Positions 28,427 through 37,920 of a stretch of DNA of 64,000 nucleotides are shown in pieces. The stretch covers positions 186,001 through 250,000 of the forward strand of contig NZ_JAATOV010000003.1 of NCBI RefSeq assembly GCF_011806425.1. The letters are read 5' to 3'. This DNA is from Thalassospira lucentensis (GTDB lineage: Bacteria; Pseudomonadota; Alphaproteobacteria; Rhodospirillales; Thalassospiraceae). Numbering within the stretch: position 1 is the first letter of the stretch; every line of letters begins with the position of its first letter. The position numbers were made by a program, and so were the translations under genes. The notes below the pieces were generated by a model. That model was not told the DNA's origin and did not search any database. It saw only the letters and a list, made by a program, of their open reading frames with translations.

Positions 28427-31400
28427 ATGGAAAACGGTTTCGTCCATCTTCGTGTTCACACCAACTATTCGCTTGCCGAAGGTGCCATCACGACGAAGGA
28501 GCTTGCAAAACTGTGTGCAGCTGACGGCCAACCCGCCGTTGCGATGACCGATACGGACAATATGTTTGGCGCGCTTGATTTTGCCGGAACCATGAGTGGT
28601 TCGGGCATTCAGCCGATCCTTGGCGTGCAAATGGGCTTTGAGCGCTTCGGCGACAAACCCGCCATTGGCAAAGTCATGCGCGAACCGATGCCCGATCGTC
28701 TTGTTCTGATTGCGCAGAACAAAGAAGGGTATTTCAATCTTCTGAAAATTATCTCTCGCGCGCACATGACATCAGAAGCCGGCAGCGAGCCCAAGGCGCT
28801 GTTCGAACATATCGAAAAATATTCCGAGCACGTCATTTGCCTTACCGGTGGTCCGACCGGGCCGCTTGCGCGTTTGTTGGCCGATGAGCAAGTCGATAAG
28901 GCCGAAGCCTGCCTTGATAAGTTAAAGGGCATCTTTGGCGATCGTCTTTATATCGAGCTGCAAAGACACGGCGAACCGCTTGAAGAGCAGGTTGAACCCG
29001 GCCTGATCAAGCTGGCTTATGATCATAACGTGCCGTTGGTTGCGACCAATAACTGCTATTTCCCGTCGGGGAAAATGTATGAAGCCCATGACGTGTTTAT
29101 CTGTATCGGGCAGGGGGCGGTTGTCGGCCAGGAAGAACGCTGGCGCCTGACGCGTGATCATCGGTTTAAAACTGCTTCTGAAATGCGTGGTCTGTTCGCC
29201 GATATTCCAGAGGCGTGTGACAATACCGTCGCGATTGCCAAACGTTGTTCATGGCACGTAGAAAAAATCGATCCGATCTTGCCGCCGTTTGATTGCGGCG
29301 AAGGCCGTACCGAGGTCGACGAACTGCGTCACATGTCCGAAGAGGGCCTTAAAGGCCGTTTGGAAAAATACGTCTTTACCGAAGGTATGACCGACGCCGA
29401 AAAGGAAGAAGTCGCCCAACCTTATTGGAAGCGCCTTGATTACGAACTTGGCATCATCAATCAGATGGGCTTTCCGGGCTACTTCCTGATCGTTGCGGAC
29501 TTTATTCAGTGGGCAAAGGATCACGAAATTCCCGTCGGGCCGGGCCGTGGTTCGGGGGCGGGGTCGCTTGTGGCTTATGCGTTGTTGATTACCGACCTTG
29601 ATCCACTGCGTTTCTCGTTGCTGTTCGAACGTTTCTTGAACCCGGAACGTGTCTCCATGCCTGACTTTGACGTCGATTTCTGTCAGGATCGGCGCGGCGA
29701 AGTCATCGAATATGTGCAGAAAAAATACGGTCACGACCGCGTTGCACAGATCATTACCTTTGGTAAGCTACAAGCCAAGGCCGCCGTGCGTGACGTCGGG
29801 CGTGTGCTGAGCATCCCGTACGGCTATGTCGATAAAATTTGTAAAATGATCCCGGGTGATCCGGCCAAACCGATCCCGCTGAAAGAAGCGATCGATATGG
29901 AACCGGATCTGCGTCGAATTGCGCGCGAAGATCCCGATATTGATCGCCTGCTGTCCATCGCCATGCAGATCGAAGGGCTGTACCGTAACTCATCGACCCA
30001 CGCGGCGGGCGTTGTGATCGGTGACCGTGACTTGGATGAGCTCGTTCCGCTCTATCGTGATCCGCGCTCGGACATGCCTGTGACGCAATTTAACATGAAG
30101 TATGTTGAAAATGCCGGGCTGGTGAAGTTTGACTTCTTGGGTCTTAAGACCCTCACGGTGATTATCGAAGCCGTTAACTTGATGCGTCAACGTAAAGACG
30201 TGCCGCAAGACTTTGATATTAGTGCGATTTATCTTGATGATCGCCCGGCGTTTAAGCTGTTGTCTGCCGCCGAAACTGTCGGCGTGTTCCAGCTTGAGTC
30301 CCAAGGCATGCAGGACGTTTTGCGCGGCCTAAAGCCCGATACGCTTGAAGATATTATCGCTGTGGTGGCCCTGTATCGTCCGGGGCCGATGGATAATATC
30401 CCATATTACATCGCGCGTAAGCACGGTCTGGAAGAACCAGATTACATGCACCCGATGTTGCAGCCGATCCTCGAAGAAACCTATGGCATCATGATCTATC
30501 AGGAACAGGTCATGGAGCTGGCCCAGATCATGGCGGGTTACTCGCTCGGCGGCGCAGATTTGTTGCGCCGTGCGATGGGTAAAAAAATCGCCGAGGAAAT
30601 GGAAAAGCAGCGCTCGCTGTTTGTTGATGGCGCGGAAAAGAATGGTGTTGGTCGTGAACATGCATCTGACATCTTTGATCAGGTTGCCAAGTTCGCGTCC
30701 TACGGCTTTAACAAATCGCACGCTGCGGCCTACGCACTAGTGGCCTATCAAACCGCGTTTCTAAAAGCCAACTACCCGGTCGAATTCATGGCCGCGTTGA
30801 TGACGCTTGATATGCACAACACCGAAAAACTTGCGGTGTTTAAACAAGAAGTCGAACGGCTTGAAATCGAAATTCTGCCGCCATGCATTAACAATTCGCA
30901 AGTTGCCTTCTCGGTCGAAAACCACGAAAGCGGCGGGAAAATCCGTTATGCATTGGCCGCGATCCGAAATGTTGGTGATGCCGCCATGGAAAGCCTGGTG
31001 GCCGAACGCGAAGCAAACGGTCCGTTCAAGGACCTTACTGATTTTGCATCGCGCATCGACAGCCGTGCGGTCAATAAACGCCTGCTTGAAAACCTTGTAC
31101 GGGCAGGCGCCCTTGATTGCCTGACGACCAACCGCAAAGTCATGTTCGAAAATGTCGATAAAGTCATCGCCGTTGCCCAGCGCGAAATGCAGGCACGAAA
31201 TGACGATCAAATTTCGATGTTTGGTGATGAAACCGGCTTTGCCAAGGATGCGATCAAATTGCCGGACGAGCGCGACTGGGTGCCCATGGAAAAACTGACC
31301 GAGGAATTCTCGGCCATCGGGTTCTATTTGTCGGCCCATCCGCTTGATACATTTGGCAAAAGCATCCAGCGCATCGGCATTGCCCCGATTAAGGAACTGC

Positions 31401-31912
31401 CTGCGCGTATGCGTGCGCAAAACAAAGGCGCGATTAAGTTGGCGGGCACCTTGATCAATGCCCGCGAAATGATTTCAAAAAAGAACGGCTCGAAATTTGC
31501 CTTTGTGATGTTTTCCGATCCAACCGGCAGCTTCGAAGTCGCCTTTTGGGCTGAGGCCTGGGCGGCCTATAAGGAAATCATCACCGCAGGGCGGCCTGTG
31601 CTTTTGATCGTTGCTGCTGAAATGCGTGAAGGACAGCTTCGCATCCAAGGACAGCGTGTCGAAGATCTGGAACACGCCGTATCGGGGGCTGCTGAAGGCA
31701 TTCGTATTCGCTTAAACCGCCCTGATCCGGTTCCGGAAATCCGCGAACTGCTTGAATCGGCGGGCAAGGGCCGGGGGCTTGTCACCTTGTCATCGATGTG
31801 TGGTGATGGCCGCATGGCCGAGATCGAACTTGAAGATAACTACAAAGTTGGCCCTTCTCTTATTGGGGCCATCGGGGCCATTCCCGGCGTTGAATTTGCC
31901 GAAGAAATCTAA
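28427..31912 (+). CDS. dnaE: DNA polymerase III subunit alpha
   Basis: Replicative polymerase catalytic subunit, 1161 residues, a normal length for DnaE1. The PHP domain opens the protein (VHLRVHTNYSLAEGA, His7 and His11). The catalytic aspartates are in PDFDVDFCQDRR (Asp413 and Asp415), followed by the palm and fingers, the tandem helix-hairpin-helix region and a C-terminal OB domain (IKLAGTLINAREMISKKNGSKFAF, quoted in part). The start ATG 28427 was chosen because family proteins begin MxxxFVHLRVHT. Convergent with the MFS gene and separated from it by a terminator. Confidence 0.97.
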   Translation: MENGFVHLRVHTNYSLAEGAITTKELAKLCAADGQPAVAMTDTDNMFGALDFAGTMSGSGIQPILGVQMGFERFGDKPAIGKVMREPMPDRLVLIAQNKEGYFNLLKIISRAHMTSEAGSEPKALFEHIEKYSEHVICLTGGPTGPLARLLADEQVDKAEACLDKLKGIFGDRLYIELQRHGEPLEEQVEPGLIKLAYDHNVPLVATNNCYFPSGKMYEAHDVFICIGQGAVVGQEERWRLTRDHRFKTASEMRGLFADIPEACDNTVAIAKRCSWHVEKIDPILPPFDCGEGRTEVDELRHMSEEGLKGRLEKYVFTEGMTDAEKEEVAQPYWKRLDYELGIINQMGFPGYFLIVADFIQWAKDHEIPVGPGRGSGAGSLVAYALLITDLDPLRFSLLFERFLNPERVSMPDFDVDFCQDRRGEVIEYVQKKYGHDRVAQIITFGKLQAKAAVRDVGRVLSIPYGYVDKICKMIPGDPAKPIPLKEAIDMEPDLRRIAREDPDIDRLLSIAMQIEGLYRNSSTHAAGVVIGDRDLDELVPLYRDPRSDMPVTQFNMKYVENAGLVKFDFLGLKTLTVIIEAVNLMRQRKDVPQDFDISAIYLDDRPAFKLLSAAETVGVFQLESQGMQDVLRGLKPDTLEDIIAVVALYRPGPMDNIPYYIARKHGLEEPDYMHPMLQPILEETYGIMIYQEQVMELAQIMAGYSLGGADLLRRAMGKKIAEEMEKQRSLFVDGAEKNGVGREHASDIFDQVAKFASYGFNKSHAAAYALVAYQTAFLKANYPVEFMAALMTLDMHNTEKLAVFKQEVERLEIEILPPCINNSQVAFSVENHESGGKIRYALAAIRNVGDAAMESLVAEREANGPFKDLTDFASRIDSRAVNKRLLENLVRAGALDCLTTNRKVMFENVDKVIAVAQREMQARNDDQISMFGDETGFAKDAIKLPDERDWVPMEKLTEEFSAIGFYLSAHPLDTFGKSIQRIGIAPIKELPARMRAQNKGAIKLAGTLINAREMISKKNGSKFAFVMFSDPTGSFEVAFWAEAWAAYKEIITAGRPVLLIVAAEMREGQLRIQGQRVEDLEHAVSGAAEGIRIRLNRPDPVPEIRELLESAGKGRGLVTLSSMCGDGRMAEIELEDNYKVGPSLIGAIGAIPGVEFAEEI

Positions 31913-31939
31913 AGACGCGGCAAAATCTTACGGAAATCC

Positions 31940-31975
31940 AAGCCCGGCACCTTTGATTAGGGGCCGGGCTTTTTA
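31940..31975. terminator. Terminator between dnaE and the MFS gene
   Basis: AAGCCCGGC (31940-31948) pairs with GCCGGGCTT (31963-31971), with a T-run after it on the plus strand. It lies 28 bases after the dnaE stop, and the convergent MFS gene ends 9 bases beyond. Confidence 0.85.
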
Positions 31976-31983
31976 TATCTCGC

Positions 31984-33117
31984 TCAGGCAAAGGTCGCTT
32001 TTTGCCCGCTGCGGGCCAGCCCGGCCAAAAGGCTTAGAATGGCAAAGGCCAATGCCGCATATTCAGCACCAAGAGTGTTAAGCAGTATGCCGAATAACGG
32101 CGCACCGGCGGTTTGCCCAACTGCGATCATCAAAAATCCGATCATTAAACCCGTCGCCGGGCGTCGGGGCAGGGCGTTGACACCCCAGATAAGATACACA
32201 CCGGTCAAGATGACATAGGATCCCCCAAACAGTGCGCCGCCAATGAATGTTGTCACGGTATTCGCGCCTTCAAACCCAATGGCAAGCATGCCGATCGCCA
32301 TCAACCCTAAAAACAGCCAGTGCGTAATGGTCATGCCAAAGCGTGCGACAAGATTGCCCGCATACGCACCAGCGATACCCGCCGATCCAATGGCAATCCA
32401 CAAAATACCGACATCACTGCTGTCCCAACCAAGGCGAAGCGTCGCAAGCTTTCCACCAAACGACCAAACTGCGGTGCTGGCTGCCCCCATCAGAAACGCT
32501 GCAATAATCAGCCGCAATACATTGCCATCAAGCTTTGGCAAACGGTGCTGGTGCGCAGCCATTTTGGATGACGATGGAAGATTGATGGCGCTTATGATCG
32601 CCATAATAACAGCGACCAAGGCAAAGCCGCCAAAAGCCATGCGCCATTCCCCGGCGATCAAAAGTGCTATAGGCCCAGATAGCGCAACGCCCACGCTGGT
32701 TCCGGCATTGATCGTTGCATTTGTTTGGTTCTGCTTATCGGCTTGCACAGCGGCGACGACGGCGGCGGCCATCGGGGGCGATGCAAGGCCGGTACTTGAT
32801 CCGGCAATCAAAACGGCACAGGCCAGCCAAATTGCATTCGGGGCGGTCGCGATCCCAATCATGCCAATCGCTGCGACCAAAGATGCGGCAACCGCCACAC
32901 GTCGTGGTCCGAAACGCTCGGTCAGGGCGGCTGATCCAATAATCGCAATGCAATACCCCAGGAAAGATCCACCTGAAATAAACCCCGAAAGGGTCGGGCC
33001 TAAAGACAATTGTTGGTCAATTTCAGGCAGGAATAATCCAAACGCGAACCGTGCAAAGCCATAACAAACAGCAATCAGCCCAAAGCCAGTTACTCCGATT
33101 TTAAATGCAGTGTTCAT
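31984..33117 (-). CDS. MFS transporter (YbfB/YjiJ-like)
   Basis: Predicted inner-membrane transporter of 377 residues with about 12 helices and the short loops typical of the major facilitator superfamily. The first helix segment CYGFARFAFGLFLPEIDQQL and the motif-A-like LTERFGPRRVAVAASL are recognisable. The resemblance is to the YbfB/YjiJ group, for which substrates are not established, so no substrate is proposed. It overlaps the upstream tetR gene by four bases (ATGA), which makes it the likely target of that regulator. Confidence 0.88.
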   Translation of the reverse strand: MNTAFKIGVTGFGLIAVCYGFARFAFGLFLPEIDQQLSLGPTLSGFISGGSFLGYCIAIIGSAALTERFGPRRVAVAASLVAAIGMIGIATAPNAIWLACAVLIAGSSTGLASPPMAAAVVAAVQADKQNQTNATINAGTSVGVALSGPIALLIAGEWRMAFGGFALVAVIMAIISAINLPSSSKMAAHQHRLPKLDGNVLRLIIAAFLMGAASTAVWSFGGKLATLRLGWDSSDVGILWIAIGSAGIAGAYAGNLVARFGMTITHWLFLGLMAIGMLAIGFEGANTVTTFIGGALFGGSYVILTGVYLIWGVNALPRRPATGLMIGFLMIAVGQTAGAPLFGILLNTLGAEYAALAFAILSLLAGLARSGQKATFA

Positions 33118-33647
33118 GCTTTGGCCTGCGCAATAAGCATCACTGCTGCTTGGTGTGCGGCAGTGATGGCATCGGCACCGCGATAGATCGCAGCAGCTGT
33201 GGCCCCCTCGATCAGTACAAGGATTTGGTCAGCGAGCAAGGAGAGGTTCGGGTGATCTGGACCAACTTCGCCACAGATGATGTTCGTGATCTGCGCTTGA
33301 AAGGCCGACTTGTGTCTTAGGATAACCTCGGTGAGTTCTGCGGTTTTCCCGCCAGTTTCACCATAGGCGCGCAAGAAAAGGCATCCCCGCGCGCCTTCGG
33401 TCCGTGTCCACGTGTGTAAGGCGTCAAACAGATCATCAATGCTTTGAACGTCAATGATCTGCATAAAGCGCTCATCGCGGGCAACCAGAACCGTTTTGAC
33501 AAGTTCTGTTTTGCCGCCGGTATGTTTGTACAGTGTGCGGCTCGACATTTGGGCCGCTTCGGTCAACTGGTCCATGCTGGTTGCCATGAAACCTTGCTGA
33601 TCAAATAGCCGTTCCGCCGATGTAAGGAGTTTGGTTTTCGTTTTCAT
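33114..33647 (-). CDS. TetR/AcrR family transcriptional regulator
   Basis: Probable ligand-responsive repressor of itself and the downstream MFS gene. The 177-residue protein has an N-terminal helix-turn-helix: LLTSAERLFDQQGFMATSMDQLTEAAQMSSRTLYKHTGGK (quoted here only as a description of residues 7-46 would exceed need; key residues are the GF-TS-D and LYKH signatures). The C-terminal ligand domain ends with a helical dimer region. A perfect palindrome lies 11 bases upstream of its ATG, inside its own promoter. Confidence 0.93.
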   Translation of the reverse strand: MKTKTKLLTSAERLFDQQGFMATSMDQLTEAAQMSSRTLYKHTGGKTELVKTVLVARDERFMQIIDVQSIDDLFDALHTWTRTEGARGCLFLRAYGETGGKTAELTEVILRHKSAFQAQITNIICGEVGPDHPNLSLLADQILVLIEGATAAAIYRGADAITAAHQAAVMLIAQAKA

Positions 33648-33654
33648 GCCACCA

Positions 33655-33684
33655 AGTGTAAAACGATCGTTTTACTTTTGTCAA
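33655..33684 (-). promoter_or_regulatory. Promoter of the tetR-MFS operon
   Basis: On the minus strand a consensus TTGACA (33684-33679) and, after 18 bases, TACACT (33660-33655; or TTACAC with 17) precede the tetR ATG. The 18-bp palindrome fills the space between them, so bound repressor would block RNA polymerase. Confidence 0.75.
33658..33675. promoter_or_regulatory. TetR-type operator, 18-bp perfect palindrome
   Basis: GTAAAACGATCGTTTTAC is its own reverse complement across all 18 bases. It is centred between the -35 and -10 of the tetR promoter and only 16 bases from the rpsB -35. Length, symmetry and position are those of autoregulatory TetR operators. Confidence 0.85.
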
Positions 33685-33690
33685 AGATTT

Positions 33691-33720
33691 TTGACCGCAC
33701 ACCCAGATTTCCGTTACACT
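33691..33720 (+). promoter_or_regulatory. Probable rpsB promoter
   Basis: TTGACC (33691-33696), 18 bases, TACACT (33715-33720). Transcription would begin near 33727 and give an rpsB leader of almost 200 bases. It lies back to back with the tetR promoter. Confidence 0.65.
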
Positions 33721-33726
33721 GCGTGC

Positions 33727-33922
33727 AGTTGGCCTCAAGGTGCTGGGTAAGGTGCTTTTTAGGCTTGCATTCTTCTCGGGACGGGATTAAAACCCGCTCG
33801 AACATCGCACGCGAAAGAGCGGCGACTGCCGTCATATGGCAACTCGTCCATCCGGTGTTTCATGCATGAGGCATGAAATTCCCTTTCGCGGAGGTATTAA
33901 CCGGAAAAAGGTAGGAATTATC
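33727..33922 (+). promoter_or_regulatory. Long, structured 5' leader of rpsB
   Basis: About 195 untranslated bases precede rpsB. One clear hairpin is TTTCATGC (33858-33865) with GCATGAAA (33871-33878) around ATGAG, 44 bases before the start codon; further GC-rich pairings are possible around 33776-33840. Ribosomal protein S2 is known to repress its own operon in E. coli through the leader, so an autoregulatory RNA is a reasonable inference. I could not match a specific motif. Confidence 0.45.
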
Positions 33923-34705
33923 ATGGCTTTGCCAACCTTTACCATGCGCCAGCTCATGGAAGCTGGTGTCCACTTTGGTCACCACACCCGCCGTTGGAAC
34001 CCGAAGATGAAACAGTACATCTTCGGTGCACGTAACGACATTCACATCCTGAACCTGCAGGAAACTGTCCCGATGCTGCATCGTGCGATGCAGGCCGTTC
34101 GTGACGTTACCGCTTCAGGTGGTCGTGTTCTGTTCGTTGGTACCAAACGTCAGGCATCCCCGATCATTGCTGATGCTGCAAAACGTTGCGGCCAGTACTA
34201 TGTGAACCATCGCTGGCTCGGCGGCATGCTGACCAACTGGAACACTGTTTCCAACTCGATCAAACGCCTCAAAGAACAGGACGAAATCCTGAACGCTGGC
34301 GCTGAAGGTCTGACCAAAAAAGAAATCCTGAACCTGACCCGTTCGCGCGACAAACTTGAACGCGCTCTCGGCGGTATTAAGGATATGGGTGGTCTGCCAG
34401 ACATTATCGTCGTGGTCGACACCAACAAAGAATCACTTGCTATTCAGGATGCCAAAAACCTGAACATCCCGGTTGTTGCAATCCTCGATTCCAACTCTGA
34501 TCCGGCGAACATTCAGTTCCCGGTTCCGGGCAACGACGATGCAATCCGTGCGATCCAGCTGTATTGCGATCTGTTCGTTGGTTCCGTTCTTGACGGCATC
34601 CAGGAAGAAATGACCGCTTCTGGCGCGGATCTTGGCGAAGCGGAAGAAGTTCCTGCTGAAGCCGCCGCGACGAAAGATGCAGCTGCAGAAGCAGCTTCCG
34701 CATAA
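33923..34705 (+). CDS. rpsB: 30S ribosomal protein S2
   Basis: Component of the small ribosomal subunit, needed for S1 docking. The 260-residue protein starts at ATG 33923 ([20 protein letters not shown]) after AGGTAGGAA; a longer frame from 33836 runs through the leader. S2 signatures are [20 protein letters not shown], seen in part, and [19 protein letters not shown]. The C-terminal tail is rich in Ala and Glu. First gene of a long conserved chain. Confidence 0.97.
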   Translation: MALPTFTMRQLMEAGVHFGHHTRRWNPKMKQYIFGARNDIHILNLQETVPMLHRAMQAVRDVTASGGRVLFVGTKRQASPIIADAAKRCGQYYVNHRWLGGMLTNWNTVSNSIKRLKEQDEILNAGAEGLTKKEILNLTRSRDKLERALGGIKDMGGLPDIIVVVDTNKESLAIQDAKNLNIPVVAILDSNSDPANIQFPVPGNDDAIRAIQLYCDLFVGSVLDGIQEEMTASGADLGEAEEVPAEAAATKDAAAEAASA

Positions 34706-34724
34706 CTTTCATTTTTTACCCGGG

Positions 34725-34756
34725 GAAACGGCGGCTAATATGCCGCCGTTTCTTTA
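34725..34756 (+). terminator. Attenuating terminator between rpsB and tsf
   Basis: An 11-bp stem (GAAACGGCGGC 34725-34735 with its complement 34742-34752) and a 6-base loop. Only a short CTTT tract follows the stem, consistent with partial read-through into tsf. Confidence 0.7.
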
Positions 34757-34791
34757 GGTGTTAACTTGATTGCGTAATAGGGGCTTTAGAA

Positions 34792-35715
34792 ATGGCTATT
34801 ACCGCTGCTCTCGTAAAAGAGCTTCGCGAAACTACCGGCGCTGGCATGATGGATTGCAAAAAAGCGCTTTCCGAAACTGATGGCAATGTTGACGCAGCTG
34901 TTGATTGGCTGCGCACCAAAGGTCTTGCAAATGCTGCCAAAAAAGCTGGCCGTGTTGCTGCCGAAGGTCTGGTTGCTGTTGCTGTTGACGGTACCAAAGG
35001 TGCCGTTGTCGAGCTGAACGCTGAAACTGACTTCGTTTCGCGTAACGAAGAATTCCAGAAGTTCGTTAAAGAAGTTGCTGTTCAGGCCGTTTCGGTTGAT
35101 GGCGATATCGAAGCACTGAAATCGGCACCGTTCCCAGGCTCGTCGCGTAACGTTGAAGAGCAGGTCACCCACATGATCGCCACCATCGGCGAAAACATGT
35201 CCCTGCGTCGTTCGGCTGGTCTGTCGGTCGAAAAAGGTGCAGTTGCTTCTTACATCCACTCGGGTGTTGCAACCGATCTTGGTAAAATCGGCGTTCTCGT
35301 TGCTCTTGAATCCGAAGCAGACGCTGCGGTTCTCGACGGTCTTGGTAAACAGATCGCAATGCACATTGCGGCAACCAACCCGGCATCAGCAACCGTCGAA
35401 GATTTGGACCCGGAATTGGTCGAGCGTGAAAAAGCCGTTCTGACCGACCAGGCCAAAGAATCGGGTCGTCCGGCTGAGATCATCGAGAAAATGATCGAAG
35501 GTCGTATCCGTAAATATTACGAGCAGGTTGTTCTGGTTGAGCAAACCTTCGTAATTGACGGCGAAAACAAAGTTAAAACCGTAATTGAGAATGCCGCTAA
35601 AGAAGCTGGTAAACCGATTACCCTTAAAGGCTTTGTTCGCTTCGAACTCGGTGAAGGCATCGAGAAAGAAGAGAAAGATTTCGCGGCCGAAGTTGCTGAG
35701 CAGCTGAACAAATAA
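34792..35715 (+). CDS. tsf: Elongation factor Ts
   Basis: Guanine nucleotide exchange factor for EF-Tu. The 307-residue protein has the N-terminal UBA-like domain ([21 protein letters not shown]), the core signature [16 protein letters not shown] with the TDFV residues that contact EF-Tu, and the two-subdomain core. Normal length for alphaproteobacteria. Confidence 0.97.
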   Translation: MAITAALVKELRETTGAGMMDCKKALSETDGNVDAAVDWLRTKGLANAAKKAGRVAAEGLVAVAVDGTKGAVVELNAETDFVSRNEEFQKFVKEVAVQAVSVDGDIEALKSAPFPGSSRNVEEQVTHMIATIGENMSLRRSAGLSVEKGAVASYIHSGVATDLGKIGVLVALESEADAAVLDGLGKQIAMHIAATNPASATVEDLDPELVEREKAVLTDQAKESGRPAEIIEKMIEGRIRKYYEQVVLVEQTFVIDGENKVKTVIENAAKEAGKPITLKGFVRFELGEGIEKEEKDFAAEVAEQLNK

Positions 35716-35762
35716 AACATCTGTTCGAAATGGTGCGTTTTGCATCATTTCGTGTATGATCC

Positions 35763-35815
35763 AGACCGGCGAGGTCGGCAGCGCAAATCCGCCCTGTTAC
35801 TCGCCGGTCTTTTTA
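35763..35815 (+). terminator. Terminator after tsf
   Basis: An 11-bp stem (AGACCGGCGAG 35763-35773 with CTCGCCGGTCT 35800-35810) is followed by TTTT. The loop is large (26 bases) and can hold a smaller hairpin. It likely ends the rpsB-tsf transcript, so pyrH should have its own promoter in the remaining 65 bases. Confidence 0.75.
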
Positions 35816-35879
35816 TATCTGAATTTTGCATTTCCCGTCCTTGGGTGATGTGCGACATCGGCATTAAGAGGCAGTCAGC

Positions 35880-36611
35880 ATGGCAGAAAACGGTCCATTA
35901 AAATTTCGCCGCGTCCTATTGAAACTTTCGGGTGAGGGGCTTCTTGGTAAACAGCAATATGGGATCGATCCTGAAACGGTTGACCGAATTGCCAGCGAAA
36001 TCAAAACCGTTCATGACATGGGTGCCGAAGTTTGTATGGTAATTGGCGGCGGGAATATCTTCCGCGGCGTCAAAGGTGCCTCTCAGGGCATGGAACGCGC
36101 CACAGCCGACTATATGGGCATGTTGGCGACCATTATGAATGCGCTCGCGGTTCAAAGCGCGCTTGAGCGTCACGGGGTTCAAACCCGTGTGCAGTCCGCC
36201 ATTCCAATGTCTTCTGTTTGCGAACCTTACATTCGCCGTCGTGCTGTTCGGCACATGGAAAAAGGCCGCGTTGTTATCTTCGCTGCTGGAACGGGCAACC
36301 CGTTCTTTACGACCGATACGGCTGCTGCGTTGCGCGCGGTTGAAATGGATTGTGATGCGTTGCTTAAAGGGACACAGGTGGACGGCGTTTATACCGCTGA
36401 TCCGAAAACCGACCCGACGGCAGAACGTTACGATTCCCTGACTTATATGGAAGTTTTGTCCAAAGATTTGCGTGTGATGGATGCATCGGCTATTTCTTTG
36501 GCACGCGAAAATGATATTCCGGTTATCGTATTTTCTTTGCATAATCCGGGTGCCTTTGCAGATGTTGTCTCTGCAAAGGGGACGTTTACGATTATTTCGA
36601 ATGGAGACTGA
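35880..36611 (+). CDS. pyrH: Uridylate kinase
   Basis: Phosphorylates UMP to UDP in pyrimidine nucleotide synthesis. The 243-residue hexameric amino-acid-kinase-fold enzyme shows the N-terminal [13 protein letters not shown], the glycine loop [15 protein letters not shown] and the UMP-site segment [19 protein letters not shown]. Followed after two bases by frr, its usual partner. Confidence 0.97.
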   Translation: MAENGPLKFRRVLLKLSGEGLLGKQQYGIDPETVDRIASEIKTVHDMGAEVCMVIGGGNIFRGVKGASQGMERATADYMGMLATIMNALAVQSALERHGVQTRVQSAIPMSSVCEPYIRRRAVRHMEKGRVVIFAAGTGNPFFTTDTAAALRAVEMDCDALLKGTQVDGVYTADPKTDPTAERYDSLTYMEVLSKDLRVMDASAISLARENDIPVIVFSLHNPGAFADVVSAKGTFTIISNGD

Positions 36612-36613
36612 AC

Positions 36614-37177
36614 GTGTCTGACGTTGCTGGCCTAAAAAAGGACCTGTCCCGCCGTATGGAAGGGGCTGTAGAAGTACTGCACAAAGAATTTACCGGTCTG
36701 CGTACCGGACGTGCGAGTGTCAGCCTTCTTGAGCCGGTTATGGTCGAAGCCTATGGTGTTCCGACCCCGCTTAATCAGGTGGCTTCTGTCAGTGTTCCTG
36801 AATCCCGGATGCTTTCGGTTCAGGTCTGGGACAAAAGCATGGTCAAATCCGTTGAAAAAGCGATCCGCGATTCTGGCCTTGGCCTCAATCCGGCTGCTGA
36901 CGGAACCTTGGTTCGCGTTCCGATTCCAGCCCTGAACGAAGAACGCCGTGCAGAGCTGTCTAAAGTTGCTGGCAAATATGCCGAGCAAGCCAAAGTTTCA
37001 GTCCGTAACGTCCGCCGCGACGGTATGGATCAACTGAAAAAATGGGAAAAAGACAGCGAAATCTCGAAGGACGAGATGCATGATGAGGAAAAAGAGATCC
37101 AGAAGCTGACCGACAAGGTCATCGGCGAGATCGATGAGGCGCTGTCTCATAAAGAACAGGAAATCATGCAAGTCTGA
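36614..37177 (+). CDS. frr: Ribosome recycling factor
   Basis: Splits post-termination ribosomes together with EF-G. The 187-residue protein begins at GTG 36614 with GGAG seven bases upstream. It matches the family throughout: [29 protein letters not shown]-like [16 protein letters not shown], and the long helical bundle with [18 protein letters not shown]. Confidence 0.97.
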   Translation: MSDVAGLKKDLSRRMEGAVEVLHKEFTGLRTGRASVSLLEPVMVEAYGVPTPLNQVASVSVPESRMLSVQVWDKSMVKSVEKAIRDSGLGLNPAADGTLVRVPIPALNEERRAELSKVAGKYAEQAKVSVRNVRRDGMDQLKKWEKDSEISKDEMHDEEKEIQKLTDKVIGEIDEALSHKEQEIMQV

Positions 37178-37179
37178 TT

Positions 37180-37920
37180 ATGGCTGTTCTGTCTTCGCAA
37201 GCTCAACCAAACGAACAGGCCTGTGTGCCGCGTCATGTTGCCATCATTATGGATGGCAACGGACGCTGGGCGCGCGGGCGTGGCAAGCCACGTACGATGG
37301 GTCATCGTGCCGGTATCGAAGCCGTCCGGCGTACGGTCGAGGCAGCCGGCGATCTTGGTATCGAATACCTGACGCTTTATGGTTTCTCGACGGAAAACTG
37401 GAAACGCCCCGAAAGCGAAGTCACCGACCTGATGGGGCTTTTGCGCTTTTTCCTAAAGCGAGAGCTTGCGACTTTGCATCGCAATAATGTCAAAATCCGC
37501 ATTATTGGCGATCGGTCACGTTTTGCCGATGACATTCGCGATCTATTGGACGGGGCCGAACAAAAAACCCGTAACAATACGCGTCTTAATCTAACGATTG
37601 CATTGAGTTACGGGGCGCGGGCCGAAATTACCGAGGCCGTCCGTGAAATCGCGCGCCAAGTGGCATCTGGGCAGATCACAGCCGATGCCGTGACTGAAGA
37701 TTTGATCGAAAATAATTTATCGACCGCGGGCCTGCCGGATCCTGATCTTTTGATCAGAACCAGTGGGGAACAGCGGATAAGCAATTTCCTGCTTTGGCAG
37801 TCGGCCTATACAGAATTCGTGTTTGAAGATGTTCTGTGGCCTGATTTTGATCGTAGCCATCTGGAAAAAGCCATTGAAAACTTTGCCGGACGGGAGCGAC
37901 GTTTTGGTGCAGTCATCTGA
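37180..37920 (+). CDS. uppS: Isoprenyl transferase (undecaprenyl diphosphate synthase)
   Basis: Makes C55 undecaprenyl diphosphate, the lipid carrier for peptidoglycan and polysaccharides. The 246-residue cis-prenyltransferase has the catalytic segment HVAIIMDGNGRWARGRGKPR with Asp25, LTLYGFSTENWKRP, and the C-terminal DPDLLIRTSGEQRISNFLLW with the substrate-binding Arg residues. It starts two bases after frr and overlaps cdsA by 14 bases. Confidence 0.97.
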   Translation: MAVLSSQAQPNEQACVPRHVAIIMDGNGRWARGRGKPRTMGHRAGIEAVRRTVEAAGDLGIEYLTLYGFSTENWKRPESEVTDLMGLLRFFLKRELATLHRNNVKIRIIGDRSRFADDIRDLLDGAEQKTRNNTRLNLTIALSYGARAEITEAVREIARQVASGQITADAVTEDLIENNLSTAGLPDPDLLIRTSGEQRISNFLLWQSAYTEFVFEDVLWPDFDRSHLEKAIENFAGRERRFGAVI

